A stretch of DNA of 64,000 nucleotides from Sphingobacteriales bacterium (lineage in GTDB: Bacteria > Bacteroidota > Bacteroidia > Chitinophagales > CAIOSU01). Numbering within the stretch: the stretch's first letter is position 1; every line of letters begins with the position of its first letter. The position numbers were made by a program, and so were the translations under genes. The notes beneath the pieces are model-generated. The model searched no databases. It was not told the DNA's origin and worked only from the letters and a program-made list of their open reading frames with translations. Of this stretch, positions 42,887 to 52,219 are shown piece by piece. The stretch spans positions 1-64,000 of the forward strand of contig JAIXOI010000034.1 in the NCBI GenBank assembly GCA_027486795.1, in the 5' to 3' direction.

Positions 42887-44497
42887 TTATTCTGTTTTTA
42901 AGTTTTCAATGGTTTCTGATGGCAATTCTGCAATATCCAATATCATTAGCCCGTCTAACGTATCCGAAAACTTTGGATCAACGTTAAAGCAAACAATACG
43001 CGCATTTTGCTTTATGTATTTTTTCATAAGCACCGGCATGCGCAGATGGAAGGGCTCAATATCCTCAATAAAATTATCAAGCTTTTGAATTTCGCCCTCA
43101 AAGTTCTCAATCAAAATGTCCGTATCAATGTTCTTAATCTTCACTTTGTAAGCCTTACGTGGCTTTACGTGCTGCGCCAGTTCGTGATTGTAATAGTGTT
43201 TTTTTACAAACTCAATAATGAGTTGTTTTGAAATATCAGAGTACATTTTACTTATGCTCAAAGGGCCGATGAGGTACTTGAATTGGGGATTTTTTAACAA
43301 AAACGCCATAATGCCCCGCCACAATAAAAATAACGGCAACCTTTTTCTTTGGTACTCAGGCACAATGTATGCCCTGCCAAGCTCAGCACTTTGCCCGAGG
43401 ATAGCATAAAAAGGTTTTTCGAACTTAAAAAGGCTGGAAATATAAAACCCCTTCGCACTATAAGATTGGTAAATAAAATCGCCGCGACCAATACGGTACC
43501 CACCAACTAATTTACCGGCCACTTTGTCCCATATTATGAGTTGCTCGTAGTAAAGGTCATACTCATCAATATCTCTTGGTTTATTACTTCCTTCGTCAAC
43601 GGTTCTAAATGTAATTTCTCGCAATCGTCCTATCTCTAATAGGGTGTTTGGAATTTGAGATGCACGCGCTGTAAGCACCTCAAACTCCGCTTGTGTAAAC
43701 AATAAATTACTTTCACGTACAGTAGCTATTTCATTACTAATCAATTTGTTATCAATAGCCGGTGCAATTTGCTGCGTGGCATCAAGTTTTATGCTGCCCG
43801 GGAAGTAAAACTGTTTTACATCAATAGGGGTGCCTAATGCCAACGTGCGTGCTCTTAAAAAACGCGAGAGTCTGGCAAGGCGGCCAAAGGAGGCAATCTC
43901 TTGTAGCGAAATAGGTGTTCCAATCCTTACATTAATAATCAGTTCTTTTTCTGGTGCTTTGTTTTCTAGAGGATTACTAAGGTTGGCTTTAAACTGTTTT
44001 AGTATTTTTAGGTCGGCTGCCTGAAAGCTAATGGGTACTACTGGCAACTGTAAGTCGCGAATTAATTTTATTACCGCTGGTTCCCAAATTTTATCAAATG
44101 TTCTTCCCTCAGTCAACTCTTCGTTTTCAATTGCCGGAAACACACCAATAGCTCCACCAGCATCCAAGTGTTTGTTTAGCTTATGTTTTTTATCAAGTAG
44201 CTTGTAAAATTCTTTTCTTGCTTTACGGTCTTTCAATTCAACGAGGTTGTTGCCCAACTGTTGGCTGAAATCGGTTTCGCCGTATGTTACTACTTTAGAT
44301 GCCCTACCGCTCGTTTGAAGTATTTGAAGCATTAACAAGTAGTCTAAGTCGCCAATAAGGTGACGGCTAATGGCTATAAAGGGGCTTAAAGGGAAATGTT
44401 TTAGCTCTTCGTCGTTAATTACGTTCAGCGAAACTCCAATTTCCGACCAAATGGCGGCCAACTTATCTGGTGTTGAGTTGTATTTGCTTTCTTCCAT
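42887..44497 (-). CDS. Two-domain acyltransferase/GNAT protein (OlsF/GlsB-like aminolipid synthase)
   Basis: A 536-residue protein. Residues about 25-235 resemble a PlsC-type acyltransferase whose key motifs are degraded: the HX4D site reads RHLIGDLDY and the FPEGT site reads GVFPAIENEE. Residues about 265-440 form a GNAT-like OlsB/hemolysin-type N-acyltransferase (LLEIGRLREITFR, YDLYYEQLIIWDKVAGKLVGGYRIG, AELGRAYIVPEYQRKRLPLFLLW). The domain order recalls bifunctional OlsF. The likely reaction is N-acylation of glycine, ornithine or a similar amino acid. Because the fused O-acyltransferase looks inactive, the separate downstream gene may supply that step. Confidence 0.75.
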   Translation of the reverse strand: MEESKYNSTPDKLAAIWSEIGVSLNVINDEELKHFPLSPFIAISRHLIGDLDYLLMLQILQTSGRASKVVTYGETDFSQQLGNNLVELKDRKARKEFYKLLDKKHKLNKHLDAGGAIGVFPAIENEELTEGRTFDKIWEPAVIKLIRDLQLPVVPISFQAADLKILKQFKANLSNPLENKAPEKELIINVRIGTPISLQEIASFGRLARLSRFLRARTLALGTPIDVKQFYFPGSIKLDATQQIAPAIDNKLISNEIATVRESNLLFTQAEFEVLTARASQIPNTLLEIGRLREITFRTVDEGSNKPRDIDEYDLYYEQLIIWDKVAGKLVGGYRIGRGDFIYQSYSAKGFYISSLFKFEKPFYAILGQSAELGRAYIVPEYQRKRLPLFLLWRGIMAFLLKNPQFKYLIGPLSISKMYSDISKQLIIEFVKKHYYNHELAQHVKPRKAYKVKIKNIDTDILIENFEGEIQKLDNFIEDIEPFHLRMPVLMKKYIKQNARIVCFNVDPKFSDTLDGLMILDIAELPSETIENLKTE

Positions 44498-44689
44498 GAA
44501 ATAGGGTTAAAACTAGCCTCGACTTGTTAAGTGCACATTAAGCATGTATTGTGAATATACCAATCTAACGATTCTAGCCGAATATTCATTTAAAAGAAGC
44601 AAATACAGGTACGAATTTCTATTCATGGCTAACAACTATAACTGATATTTTTACTCCAAAAATGGTAAATATCAAGTACCTTTATAGCA

Positions 44690-44980
44690 ATGCGCCGCAC
44701 TAACGACCACACCTTGAAAGATGCCATTAAGCATCTATTAAATGCCTACAAGCTTAAGGGTAAAATTTTGGAAACTCGATTGCTAGGGGAGTGGGAGACT
44801 CTGGTTGGCGATACCGTTGCAAAATATACCGACGACTTGTATGTGCGCGAGAAAAAACTCTATATCAAAGTATCTAATGCTACCGTTAGGCAAGAGTTGC
44901 TGTATTCAAAAGATGAATTGCTGAAACAATTGAATTCTTTTGCCGGCGAAATGGCCTTAGAAGATATAATTGTTAGGTAA
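44690..44980 (+). CDS. DUF721/DciA-family protein
   Basis: A 96-residue basic protein of the DUF721 (DciA-like) family, with LLNAYKLKGKILETRLLGEWETLVGDTVAKYTDDLYVREKKLYIKVSNATVRQELLYSKDELLKQLN, which spans the family core including the WExxVG motif. DciA loads or assists the replicative helicase in many bacteria that lack DnaC; that role here is by family analogy. It is monocistronic, divergent from the acyltransferase gene. Confidence 0.82.
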   Translation: MRRTNDHTLKDAIKHLLNAYKLKGKILETRLLGEWETLVGDTVAKYTDDLYVREKKLYIKVSNATVRQELLYSKDELLKQLNSFAGEMALEDIIVR

Positions 44981-45215
44981 TTTATACGCTATAATGCGTT
45001 AGTTTAGTACTTTTTAGTAAGTAACTGATATTTATTTAGTTATGACATAAAATACTAAATATTTTACCATGTGATTTAGGTGCTTTCATAAGTACTTTCA
45101 AAACATTTTGAAATTTAATTGACTTTTTCCCAACTTATTGCAACCTTACCTGCGCGAATATTGTCTGTATGATAGTAGTCGTCTGATTATCTCAATAATA
45201 TAAACCCAAAATATT

Positions 45216-46667
45216 ATGTCTTCGCGGTACCTAGTGGGGTTTGCCCTGCTGTTATTTTTGTCTAGTTGTGGTGGTTACGTAGGTAAATTTGCACGCCACA
45301 GGGTTCCCGATGTATATGATTATCAAATTTTCGACAAGGCTACTCTTGTTGCACCAGAAAATCATTTTGAGTTTAAGCAAATTCCAAACTTTACACTACC
45401 CCCTGCCGACCTTTGGGCTTGCGGCGAAAAACTAGGCTATAAGCTTGCTGCTGGTTATAATCCGGAACAGTTCTTGGATGAATCAGGCACTCTGGCCCTG
45501 ATAGTTATCCGCCGCGATACCGTGCTTTATGAGTACTATAGCAATGGTCATAGCCGTGAGAGCGTATCTACTGTATTCTCGATTACAAAGTCTTTTCTTT
45601 CTACATTAGTAGGCATTGCTATTGATGAGGGCAAAATCAAAAGTGTTGACCAGCCAGTTAGTGATTTTATACCTGCTTTCGCTGAAGGTGACTTTGCCAA
45701 AATTAATGTTGGCCATTTATTGCAAATGACCAGTGGTATCAAATTTGGTGACCACGACAATATCATAAAACTTGGATACCTATATTATACCAGCAATCAA
45801 GAGCGCTTATTGAAGCATTTAAAAATTCAATATGCACCTGGCACTCATTTCTCTTATAGCTCAATGAGCAGTTTGATATTGGGCTATTGCTTGCAACAAG
45901 CTACTGGAGAGACTATAGCTGATTACATGCAGAAAAAAATATGGACACCGCTCGGCATGGAGAACAATGGCTATTTTGCGTTGGACAGGGAAGGTGGCAT
46001 GGCCAAAACCTACGGTGGTATGGCTGCTTCAGCTATCGATTTAGCTAAATTGGGTCGTTTGTTTTTGAATAACGGAAACTGGAACGGGCAACAAATAGTG
46101 CCAACTTGCTGGACAAGCGCTTGCCGGACTCGTACCGAAAATGAAGGTAAAGCATGGAACTATTCCAATCATTGGTGGTTGGATACTTACGGTGGTATCG
46201 TTTCGGCTGAAAATAAGAACGACTTTTTTGCTGGTGGCTTCCGCGGCCAAGTTGTTTACGTAAATCCTGAAGATAGTACCATTATAGTTCGAGTGGGCAC
46301 TTCAGAGGCCGATATTCGCTGGGGGCATACTATATCTAAACTTGGTATGTTGCCATTAGGTCCGGATGGAGATGAATTTATGGAATTGGGCGATGATGTT
46401 TTTGCCAGTTTGAATGGAAACTACCGAAATAAAAAGAAAGACCGCTCTTTAAAGGTTCGTTTTGATAAGGGCAAGTTAATGGTGGAAGATTTGTTTACCG
46501 AAGGCCCAATTGAATTAGTGAAAGAGGGCATGTACAGCTACGTAAATATTGAGCGCAACGTGAAGCTAATAGTGAACTACAGCAAGCACCATGTGCAAGG
46601 CCTAATTCTTGAAAATGCGGGTGAAGAGACCTTTTTCTCGAAATTTGAAATTGACGAGCAACACTAA
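45216..46667 (+). CDS. Serine hydrolase of the beta-lactamase/PBP superfamily, lipoprotein
   Basis: The 483-residue protein has a lipoprotein signal (LLLFLSSC, Cys18). The hydrolase domain has the catalytic SxxK in STVFSITKSF (S122, K125), PGTHFSYSSMSSLILGYCL (the Tyr motif region, about residue 215) and a late FFAGGFRGQVVYVNP strand in the place of KTG/HxG. It resembles class C-like esterases and D-alanyl-D-alanine carboxypeptidase relatives. A C-terminal lipocalin-like extension (about 385-480) is present. Substrate unknown; a true beta-lactamase role is not supported. Confidence 0.78.
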   Translation: MSSRYLVGFALLLFLSSCGGYVGKFARHRVPDVYDYQIFDKATLVAPENHFEFKQIPNFTLPPADLWACGEKLGYKLAAGYNPEQFLDESGTLALIVIRRDTVLYEYYSNGHSRESVSTVFSITKSFLSTLVGIAIDEGKIKSVDQPVSDFIPAFAEGDFAKINVGHLLQMTSGIKFGDHDNIIKLGYLYYTSNQERLLKHLKIQYAPGTHFSYSSMSSLILGYCLQQATGETIADYMQKKIWTPLGMENNGYFALDREGGMAKTYGGMAASAIDLAKLGRLFLNNGNWNGQQIVPTCWTSACRTRTENEGKAWNYSNHWWLDTYGGIVSAENKNDFFAGGFRGQVVYVNPEDSTIIVRVGTSEADIRWGHTISKLGMLPLGPDGDEFMELGDDVFASLNGNYRNKKKDRSLKVRFDKGKLMVEDLFTEGPIELVKEGMYSYVNIERNVKLIVNYSKHHVQGLILENAGEETFFSKFEIDEQH

Positions 46668-46813
46668 ACTTTATTATCCTTTTTAGTATTAAGGATAGCA
46701 ATCTTTTATTTTATTCAGCGCTATAATGTCTTGATAATTAATTTTACCAGCCCGTTAACGTTAAATAATTAAACAGTCTTTGGTAAATTATGTTACCTAT
46801 GGGTATGTTTTGT

Positions 46814-46821
46814 TAGTTTTG
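46814..46821 (+). promoter_or_regulatory. Candidate -7 box for the fatty-acid hydroxylase gene
   Basis: TAGTTTTG is an exact match to the Bacteroidota -7 consensus TAnnTTTG, 31 bp before the start codon at 46853. No TTG with the usual spacing is obvious upstream. Confidence 0.4.
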
Positions 46822-46852
46822 CACCACCAAACATTGAAACCACATTAGTTGT

Positions 46853-47515
46853 ATGAGCAAAAAACTATTTGTACACGTTAAGGACGAGTCTGCAAGGATG
46901 TTTAAAAATGACACCTTGAATGCATTGTCGAAAGTACATTACACGGTGCCTTTATATTTGTACATTCCTCCTATTTTGTATTTTCTTTATGTAACCATTT
47001 TTCAAACCCCTATTGAGCAGGTTAGCGTTTTAGGTAGGTTAGGCTTGTGGTTTGCAGGTGTGTTTACTTGGTCATTTTTTGAGTATGGTGTGCACCGCTT
47101 TATATTTCACTACAATGCATCTAGCGAAATCGGTAAGCGTTTCCACTTTCTATCCCATGGCGTGCACCACGACTATCCACAAGATAGCACTCGTTTGGTA
47201 ATGCCTCCTTCAGTAAGCTTGCCATTGGCGGTGTTGTTTTTCTTTGCTTTTACTGCAATCTTAGGTCCGGTAATGATGGCACCTGCTTATGTTGGTTTTT
47301 TAATGGGCTATTTGGTTTACGATATGTCGCATTATGCGGTGCACCATTTCAACTGGAAAACCGCTTACTTCCAGCGCATCAAGAAACATCACATGGATCA
47401 CCATTTCCGTGACCCAGATTATGGTTTTGGCTTTACCTCCGATATTTGGGACAAAGTATTCAACACCAATCTGCCCGTAAAACCTAAGGCCAGCCAAGAG
47501 AAAAGCAATGCCTAA
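46853..47515 (+). CDS. Fatty-acid hydroxylase / sterol desaturase family membrane protein
   Basis: A 220-residue di-iron membrane protein with four hydrophobic segments. The histidine boxes are HRFIFHYN (about 82-89), HFLSHGVHHDYP (about 97-108), HYAVHHFNW (about 161-169) and KKHHMDHHFRDPDYGFGF (about 179-196). This pattern is closest to fatty-acid 2-hydroxylases (FA2H/Scs7), which hydroxylate acyl chains of sphingolipids. Bacteroidota make sphingolipids and hydroxylated aminolipids, so the nearby acyltransferase genes may use its product; this is inference. Confidence 0.82.
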   Translation: MSKKLFVHVKDESARMFKNDTLNALSKVHYTVPLYLYIPPILYFLYVTIFQTPIEQVSVLGRLGLWFAGVFTWSFFEYGVHRFIFHYNASSEIGKRFHFLSHGVHHDYPQDSTRLVMPPSVSLPLAVLFFFAFTAILGPVMMAPAYVGFLMGYLVYDMSHYAVHHFNWKTAYFQRIKKHHMDHHFRDPDYGFGFTSDIWDKVFNTNLPVKPKASQEKSNA

Positions 47516-47731
47516 GTATGTGTATTATGATTAACATTGTGCATCTGCATAAGGCTTAATCATATTGCTTCGTATCTTTTTTTGTTATTGTATAGCACTC
47601 AAAGTTTTTGCCGCTTTGCCGTGTGCTTTTATAATATCTTGAACACATAATGGTTACTCTATATTGTTTAGCTAGCATTATATTATACCAAAGCTAATAA
47701 GTGTGCGAATATAGCTGGTAGCCGCGCAGGG

Positions 47732-49417
47732 CTATATCTTCCCGGTCACCACTGCCCAAATCTCTTGCTCCAGCTTATTGGCTTCGGCTACAAGGGTTTT
47801 GCCGCGTTGCACCATGTCGTTGGCAAAGGTTTTGTCGTCTAGTCCTCCAGCATTTACTTTCACGTTTAGAAAAGCCCCTAGCACCGCAGTTCGGGCACAT
47901 AAGGCACCTACGCCAGCATCGGTTACGCTATTGGGGTTGCCTATTTCGGCCATCGCTTTAATAGTGGTCATGCTCTCTAGGCTCAGTTCCATTACTTTAA
48001 AAGGTACTTCAATGGCATACTTGGTAGCTGCTTGCACGGCTAGCTTGCGGGTGGCCTTTTCGGCATCGTTGCCTTTGGGTAGCGCAAATGCCGCCATAAT
48101 GGCATTAAAGGCACGGGTATCTTCGTCAACCAGTTTTATCAACTGGTCTTTAATGGCTTGGCCTTGTGCGGCCCAAGTGCTGAACTCTTGCCAGCGGTCG
48201 TCCCACCCACGTTTGTGGCTGCTTAGGTTGGCTACCATAGTGGCCAATGATATGCCCAACGCACCTGCATAGGCAGCAATAGAGCCACCGCCTGGCGCCG
48301 CCGATTCGCTGGCGGTTTCGTCGGCAAAGGCTTTGAGGTCCATGCTTACCAAGCGGCTATCGGTAGGGTCGTTAAGCAGATATTCAATTACCCGTTTCTT
48401 GGGGTCGAAGGGCTTCAAATCATCCAGCCCTAAAGACTTTACGGCGATTTTTACCAGTTCGCTTTCCGCTACGCCCGTTGAGCGTTGCTGTTTCTCTAAA
48501 AAGTATTTGCCGGCATCCAATAAGCTCTTTAGCGGTATCAGGCCCACCAACTCCGAACCCGTAACCCTTATCCCACGGCTGTTGGCGCTTTTTACTACTT
48601 CATCAAAAGCAATGTGCACAGGGGTAATGGTTACGTTGGTTAGGTTCATGCTTATTTGGGCCACGCCATATTCCTCAATATACCAACCAATAGCTTTTAC
48701 CGCTTTCAAGGTGCCAGGTATGCGCACGGCATTGCCCTTTTCGTCTTTTACCACAGGGCCAGTTATGGGGTTGCCTTCACGCTTAATGCGGCCGGCTTCG
48801 CGCACATCAAAAGCTATGCTGTTGGCCCTGCGCTCGCTGGTAGTGTTTAGGTTAACGTTGTATGCCACCAAAAAATCGCGGGCACTGATGGCCACATTGC
48901 CACTCTTAGCATTGAATTTGGCAGGGCCAAAGTCGGGTTTCCATTCAGGTTTCGCAATTTTTTCGGGTATGCCTTCATATTCGCCGGCACGCACGCTGGC
49001 TAGGTTTTTGCGCTTAGGTTCGGTGGCGGCGTACTCATAGAGGTACACGGGTATACTTAGCTCATTACCCACGCGCTCCCCAATTTTTCTCGCCACCTCC
49101 ACACACTCGTCCATCGTTACCCCGCTAATGGGTATAATTGGGCAAACATCGGTAGCTCCAAAACGGGGATGCTCGCCTTTGTGTTTACTCATATCTATTA
49201 CCTCGCTGGCTTTTTTAATGGCCCTGAATGCCGCTTCGGCAACAGGCTCTGGCTCGCCTACAAACGTTACCACCGTTCGGTTGGTATCTTTCCCTGGGTC
49301 TACGTCCAATAGCTTTACACCTTCCACACTTTCAATGGCATCGGTTATCTGTTTGATAATGGCCATGTTCTTGCCTTCGCTAAAATTGGGTACGCATTCA
49401 ACCAGTCGGCGGGTCAT
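47732..49417 (-). CDS. ftcD: Bifunctional glutamate formimidoyltransferase / formimidotetrahydrofolate cyclodeaminase
   Basis: The 561-residue protein fuses two enzymes of histidine breakdown. Residues 1 to about 330 are the formiminotransferase (RRLVECVPNFSEGKN, DPGKDTNRTVVTFVG, HPRFGATDVCPIIPI). Residues about 360-561 are the cyclodeaminase (ASESAAPGGGSIAAYAGALG, NPNSVTDAGVGALCARTAV). The first takes formimino-glutamate to glutamate and 5-formimino-THF; the second releases ammonia to give methenyl-THF. The length matches the animal-type fusion also found in Bacteroidota. The hut genes are not in the window. Confidence 0.93.
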   Translation of the reverse strand: MTRRLVECVPNFSEGKNMAIIKQITDAIESVEGVKLLDVDPGKDTNRTVVTFVGEPEPVAEAAFRAIKKASEVIDMSKHKGEHPRFGATDVCPIIPISGVTMDECVEVARKIGERVGNELSIPVYLYEYAATEPKRKNLASVRAGEYEGIPEKIAKPEWKPDFGPAKFNAKSGNVAISARDFLVAYNVNLNTTSERRANSIAFDVREAGRIKREGNPITGPVVKDEKGNAVRIPGTLKAVKAIGWYIEEYGVAQISMNLTNVTITPVHIAFDEVVKSANSRGIRVTGSELVGLIPLKSLLDAGKYFLEKQQRSTGVAESELVKIAVKSLGLDDLKPFDPKKRVIEYLLNDPTDSRLVSMDLKAFADETASESAAPGGGSIAAYAGALGISLATMVANLSSHKRGWDDRWQEFSTWAAQGQAIKDQLIKLVDEDTRAFNAIMAAFALPKGNDAEKATRKLAVQAATKYAIEVPFKVMELSLESMTTIKAMAEIGNPNSVTDAGVGALCARTAVLGAFLNVKVNAGGLDDKTFANDMVQRGKTLVAEANKLEQEIWAVVTGKI

Positions 49418-49458
49418 AGGGGTTCTTTTTGTTGAATAGTAAAGATAGGGGGATTTTA

Positions 49459-49493
49459 GGTTATTGGTTATTTGTTAATTGGTTGATTGGTTG
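49459..49493. repeat. GGTTATT-type heptamer array
   Basis: GGTTATT, GGTTATT, TGTTAAT, TGGTTGA, TTGGTTG in consecutive 7-mers, between the ftcD start and the menE stop. It shares its words with the array at 30435-30477. Confidence 0.65.
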
Positions 49494-49518
49494 ACCAATA
49501 CTTAGCAAGCTAGCTAAA

Positions 49519-50601
49519 TCAAAGCTTCTTTAACGTTTCCGTTCTGTTTATCTTATACGTTGCTGTTTCTTCAAACCGACTGATGGTAACAATCTCTCTC
49601 GGCATTTCGTAGCGGGTAAGCGCTTTGCGCAGGGTCTCTTTAAGGTGCTCTATTTCTTTGGGGTCAAGTTCAGGATTTTCTAAAACCAGTATAAGCTTTT
49701 GCCCTAATTGCGCATCGGATATACCAGTTAAAAAGAACCGCTGTGCAATTAAAGGTTGTATTTTCCGCTCCAGCTCTTCAGGGAAAAGCTTGATACCTCC
49801 CGAGTTCACTACATTGTCAACCCTGCCAAGCCACCTAAAATGCCTATCGTCTTTTACCTCAACAATGTCATTGGTTACCACAGGTTGGTGGGCCAGGGCA
49901 GGGGCAACAATAACCAAGCAATCCCTATCATCTTGACCGAGTATAATATCGGGGTCGGTAGTCTCAAAAGTATTTTGGGCTTCGGGGCCGCTCAACCTGC
50001 GCATGGCTATATGGCTAATGGTTTCCGTCATGCCAAAGGTTTCGAACACCCTGTTGGGAAACATTCTGAGTCTCTCTGCTAGATTAGGTAAAACAGGGCT
50101 TCCCCCCAGAATGATGGTGCCTATTCGCTGTATACGCGTATCAAGTTCAGGGTCGTTCAGGTCTAGCATGGCTTGCAATTGGCTAGGTACCCAAGCAACT
50201 AAATCAATTTGAAGGTCGGGGGCAATATATTCTAAAGGTTTGTTGCTTGGCTCCGTTGCCCAAAGGTGCCACTCGTTTTCAATGGCCCTTACTATCATCA
50301 TTTTGCCAGCAATATAGTTTGCCGATAAGCTAAGCAATGTATTGCTATTTTCGCCCAAACCTAGGTAATTGGCGGTCATTAAAGCGCTATTTCGAACCTG
50401 CGTTTTATTGAGTTTTATTGCCTTGGGGTTGCCTGTAGAGCCTGATGTGTGGACGGTTATATACTCATCATCGCTAAGCCAATCCTTAATAAATTGAAAC
50501 AAGTCTCGCTCCCAACCTTGCAGCTCTGTAGCTAAGTGCTGCTCGGCAAATAGCTGCAGTGCTAGTTTGGAAAAGCTTTGTCCGTTTAGTTTGAATGGCA
50601 T
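49519..50601 (-). CDS. menE: o-Succinylbenzoate--CoA ligase (MenE-type AMP-binding enzyme)
   Basis: A 360-residue adenylate-forming enzyme, on the short side for the superfamily as expected for Bacteroidota MenE. The phosphate loop TVHTSGSTGNPKAIKL (about 53-68) and FETFGMTETISHIAMR (motif A5, about 187-202) are clear, and the C-terminal hinge LGRVDNVVNSGGIKLFPEELE is present. It joins CoA to o-succinylbenzoate in menaquinone synthesis. It lies 7 bp after menC on the same strand, which supports the assignment. Confidence 0.9.
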   Translation of the reverse strand: MPFKLNGQSFSKLALQLFAEQHLATELQGWERDLFQFIKDWLSDDEYITVHTSGSTGNPKAIKLNKTQVRNSALMTANYLGLGENSNTLLSLSANYIAGKMMIVRAIENEWHLWATEPSNKPLEYIAPDLQIDLVAWVPSQLQAMLDLNDPELDTRIQRIGTIILGGSPVLPNLAERLRMFPNRVFETFGMTETISHIAMRRLSGPEAQNTFETTDPDIILGQDDRDCLVIVAPALAHQPVVTNDIVEVKDDRHFRWLGRVDNVVNSGGIKLFPEELERKIQPLIAQRFFLTGISDAQLGQKLILVLENPELDPKEIEHLKETLRKALTRYEMPREIVTISRFEETATYKINRTETLKKL

Positions 50602-50608
50602 AGTACCG

Positions 50609-51697
50609 TTAGCGTTGCCCTAAAATTACATCTAAATCCCAATCTTCGGCAGGGTTGTATTTTATGTATTCGCCGTTAAGGTAAAGCGGGCTGGGCAGGT
50701 TGTTTTTGTAAAGTTGCCCAGTACCTAAGCCTTGAGGCATTGGGTTATTGAGTGTATAAGTCCATTGTGCAATGGTATTGAGCCCTACGTTCGACTCCAG
50801 CATAGAGGTTACCCACCAACCAATATTGCGTTCATCGGCCAATTTTATCCATTGTTCGCATACTTCAATGCCACCTAGCAAACTAGGTTTAAGTATCAAA
50901 TATTGTGGTTTTATGGTATCTAGCAGCTGTGCTTGTGTCGCACCATAAACCCCGATAAGCTCCTCATCAAGCGCAATGGGCACAGGCGATTGCCTGCACA
51001 GTTCTGCCATGGCTTGCCAATTGCCGGGCTGTATAGGTTGCTCAATGCTATGTAGGTGCAGCTTGTGCAGTAGCTTTATTTTTTGTAATGCCTCGTGGGT
51101 GCCGAAAGCGCCATTAGCATCAACCCTAAGCTCTAGCTGCTCAGGTGGGTAATGTTCTCTTATGCCGCCTAATATTTCTTGTTCGGTACTCCAATCAATG
51201 GCCCCAATTTTCAGTTTTAAGCATCGGAAACCGTTCTTGAGCTTTTCGTTTATCTGGGCCAACATGTTTTCACGGGTTCCCATCCAAATTAAGCCATTAA
51301 TGCGCATACCGTCAGCACCTTCGGTAAATGGGCTAGGGTAGGGCTGTTGCCTGCTGCCTGTGGCCAGGTCAAGTAGCGCGGTTTCCAAACCAAAACGTAT
51401 GGATGGAAAAAGATTCAATTGGCCATCTTCAAACACTAGCGGAAAATCATTTATCAGGTCACAAACCCTCGCAAGTTCCCGTTCGTACGTCTCTGGTTGT
51501 TCAAGGCTCAAACCCCATATCGGGCCGCATTCTCCTATTCCCGAGTTGCCTACTTCATCAGTTACTATCAAGTACCAGCAGGGTTTTTCGGTAAGTACCC
51601 CTCTGCTCGTGCCACTTGGTTTATTAAACATCAACGGCCTACTTACAAAGCGAGCTTGCAAGTACCGGGCGTTTAATATCTCGAGTTGCTTAAGCAT
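50609..51697 (-). CDS. menC: o-Succinylbenzoate synthase
   Basis: A 362-residue enolase-superfamily enzyme that dehydrates SHCHC to o-succinylbenzoate in menaquinone synthesis. Motifs are CLKLKIGAIDW (the KxK catalytic lysine, about 155-165), LRVDANGAF (metal Asp, about 190-198), IALDEELIG (metal ligand, about 240-248) and LILKPSLLGG (second catalytic lysine, about 265-275). It overlaps a small membrane-protein gene upstream by 8 bp and is followed at once by menE. Confidence 0.92.
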   Translation of the reverse strand: MLKQLEILNARYLQARFVSRPLMFNKPSGTSRGVLTEKPCWYLIVTDEVGNSGIGECGPIWGLSLEQPETYERELARVCDLINDFPLVFEDGQLNLFPSIRFGLETALLDLATGSRQQPYPSPFTEGADGMRINGLIWMGTRENMLAQINEKLKNGFRCLKLKIGAIDWSTEQEILGGIREHYPPEQLELRVDANGAFGTHEALQKIKLLHKLHLHSIEQPIQPGNWQAMAELCRQSPVPIALDEELIGVYGATQAQLLDTIKPQYLILKPSLLGGIEVCEQWIKLADERNIGWWVTSMLESNVGLNTIAQWTYTLNNPMPQGLGTGQLYKNNLPSPLYLNGEYIKYNPAEDWDLDVILGQR

Positions 51698-51989
51698 TTA
51701 CAATAAAGGTTTTAAAAATGTTGTTGTAAATAACGAAAAGTAATCCAGTAATGGCGAGATTAAATATCAACAATATCCATTTAAGAACCTTGTCGTCAAT
51801 TTGCGTCAAAGATATTATGCCGGGTATTATGCATAGCAAAAGCAAGATATTATTGGGTAAATGTTCAGGTAATGTTTTATTTGGTATTACATCGCTTATC
51901 AGCACATAAACAATAAAAGATAGGTTGATAGATAGGTTGCATAGTATTTGCACCAATCCCAAAATCTTTACCAATTGGTTGAGAACCAT
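51690..51989 (-). CDS. Small membrane protein upstream of menC
   Basis: A 99-residue protein from the ATG at 51989 (a TTG five codons upstream is less likely). Three or four hydrophobic segments (about 5-30, 45-60, 66-88) and few charged residues. Its stop overlaps the menC start by 8 bp, a sign of translational coupling. Family not recognised. It may be an unrelated membrane protein or an accessory in quinone metabolism. Confidence 0.55.
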   Translation of the reverse strand: MVLNQLVKILGLVQILCNLSINLSFIVYVLISDVIPNKTLPEHLPNNILLLLCIIPGIISLTQIDDKVLKWILLIFNLAITGLLFVIYNNIFKTFIVNA

Positions 51990-52219
51990 ATTTAAAATTA
52001 ACAAACCGCACCGAAATTTGGTTTTTTTGGCCGAGTTAATTGACTAAATAAGCGGCAATGATGTGCTTATACCTGAGCCGCCAATACTTGATGTTGGGGC
52101 ATATTTGATAAATACTCAAAATCAATATGTACCCACTAAGTGTTTTAGAGTACATTTTATTTAGCAGGTTACCACAGGTTTAATAACTTTAGGGCGTCTT
52201 AATTGTTAAGCAGATTATT

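Noticed and set aside
45216-46667. Antibiotic-resistance beta-lactamase
   Set aside because: The protein has the SxxK fold signature but lacks a KTG-type motif, and it has an extra C-terminal domain typical of esterase-like relatives.
48333-49040. 235-codon plus-strand ORF opposite ftcD
   Set aside because: It lies wholly antisense to the well-supported ftcD gene, and its Ser/Pro/Thr-rich product is typical of an antisense shadow.
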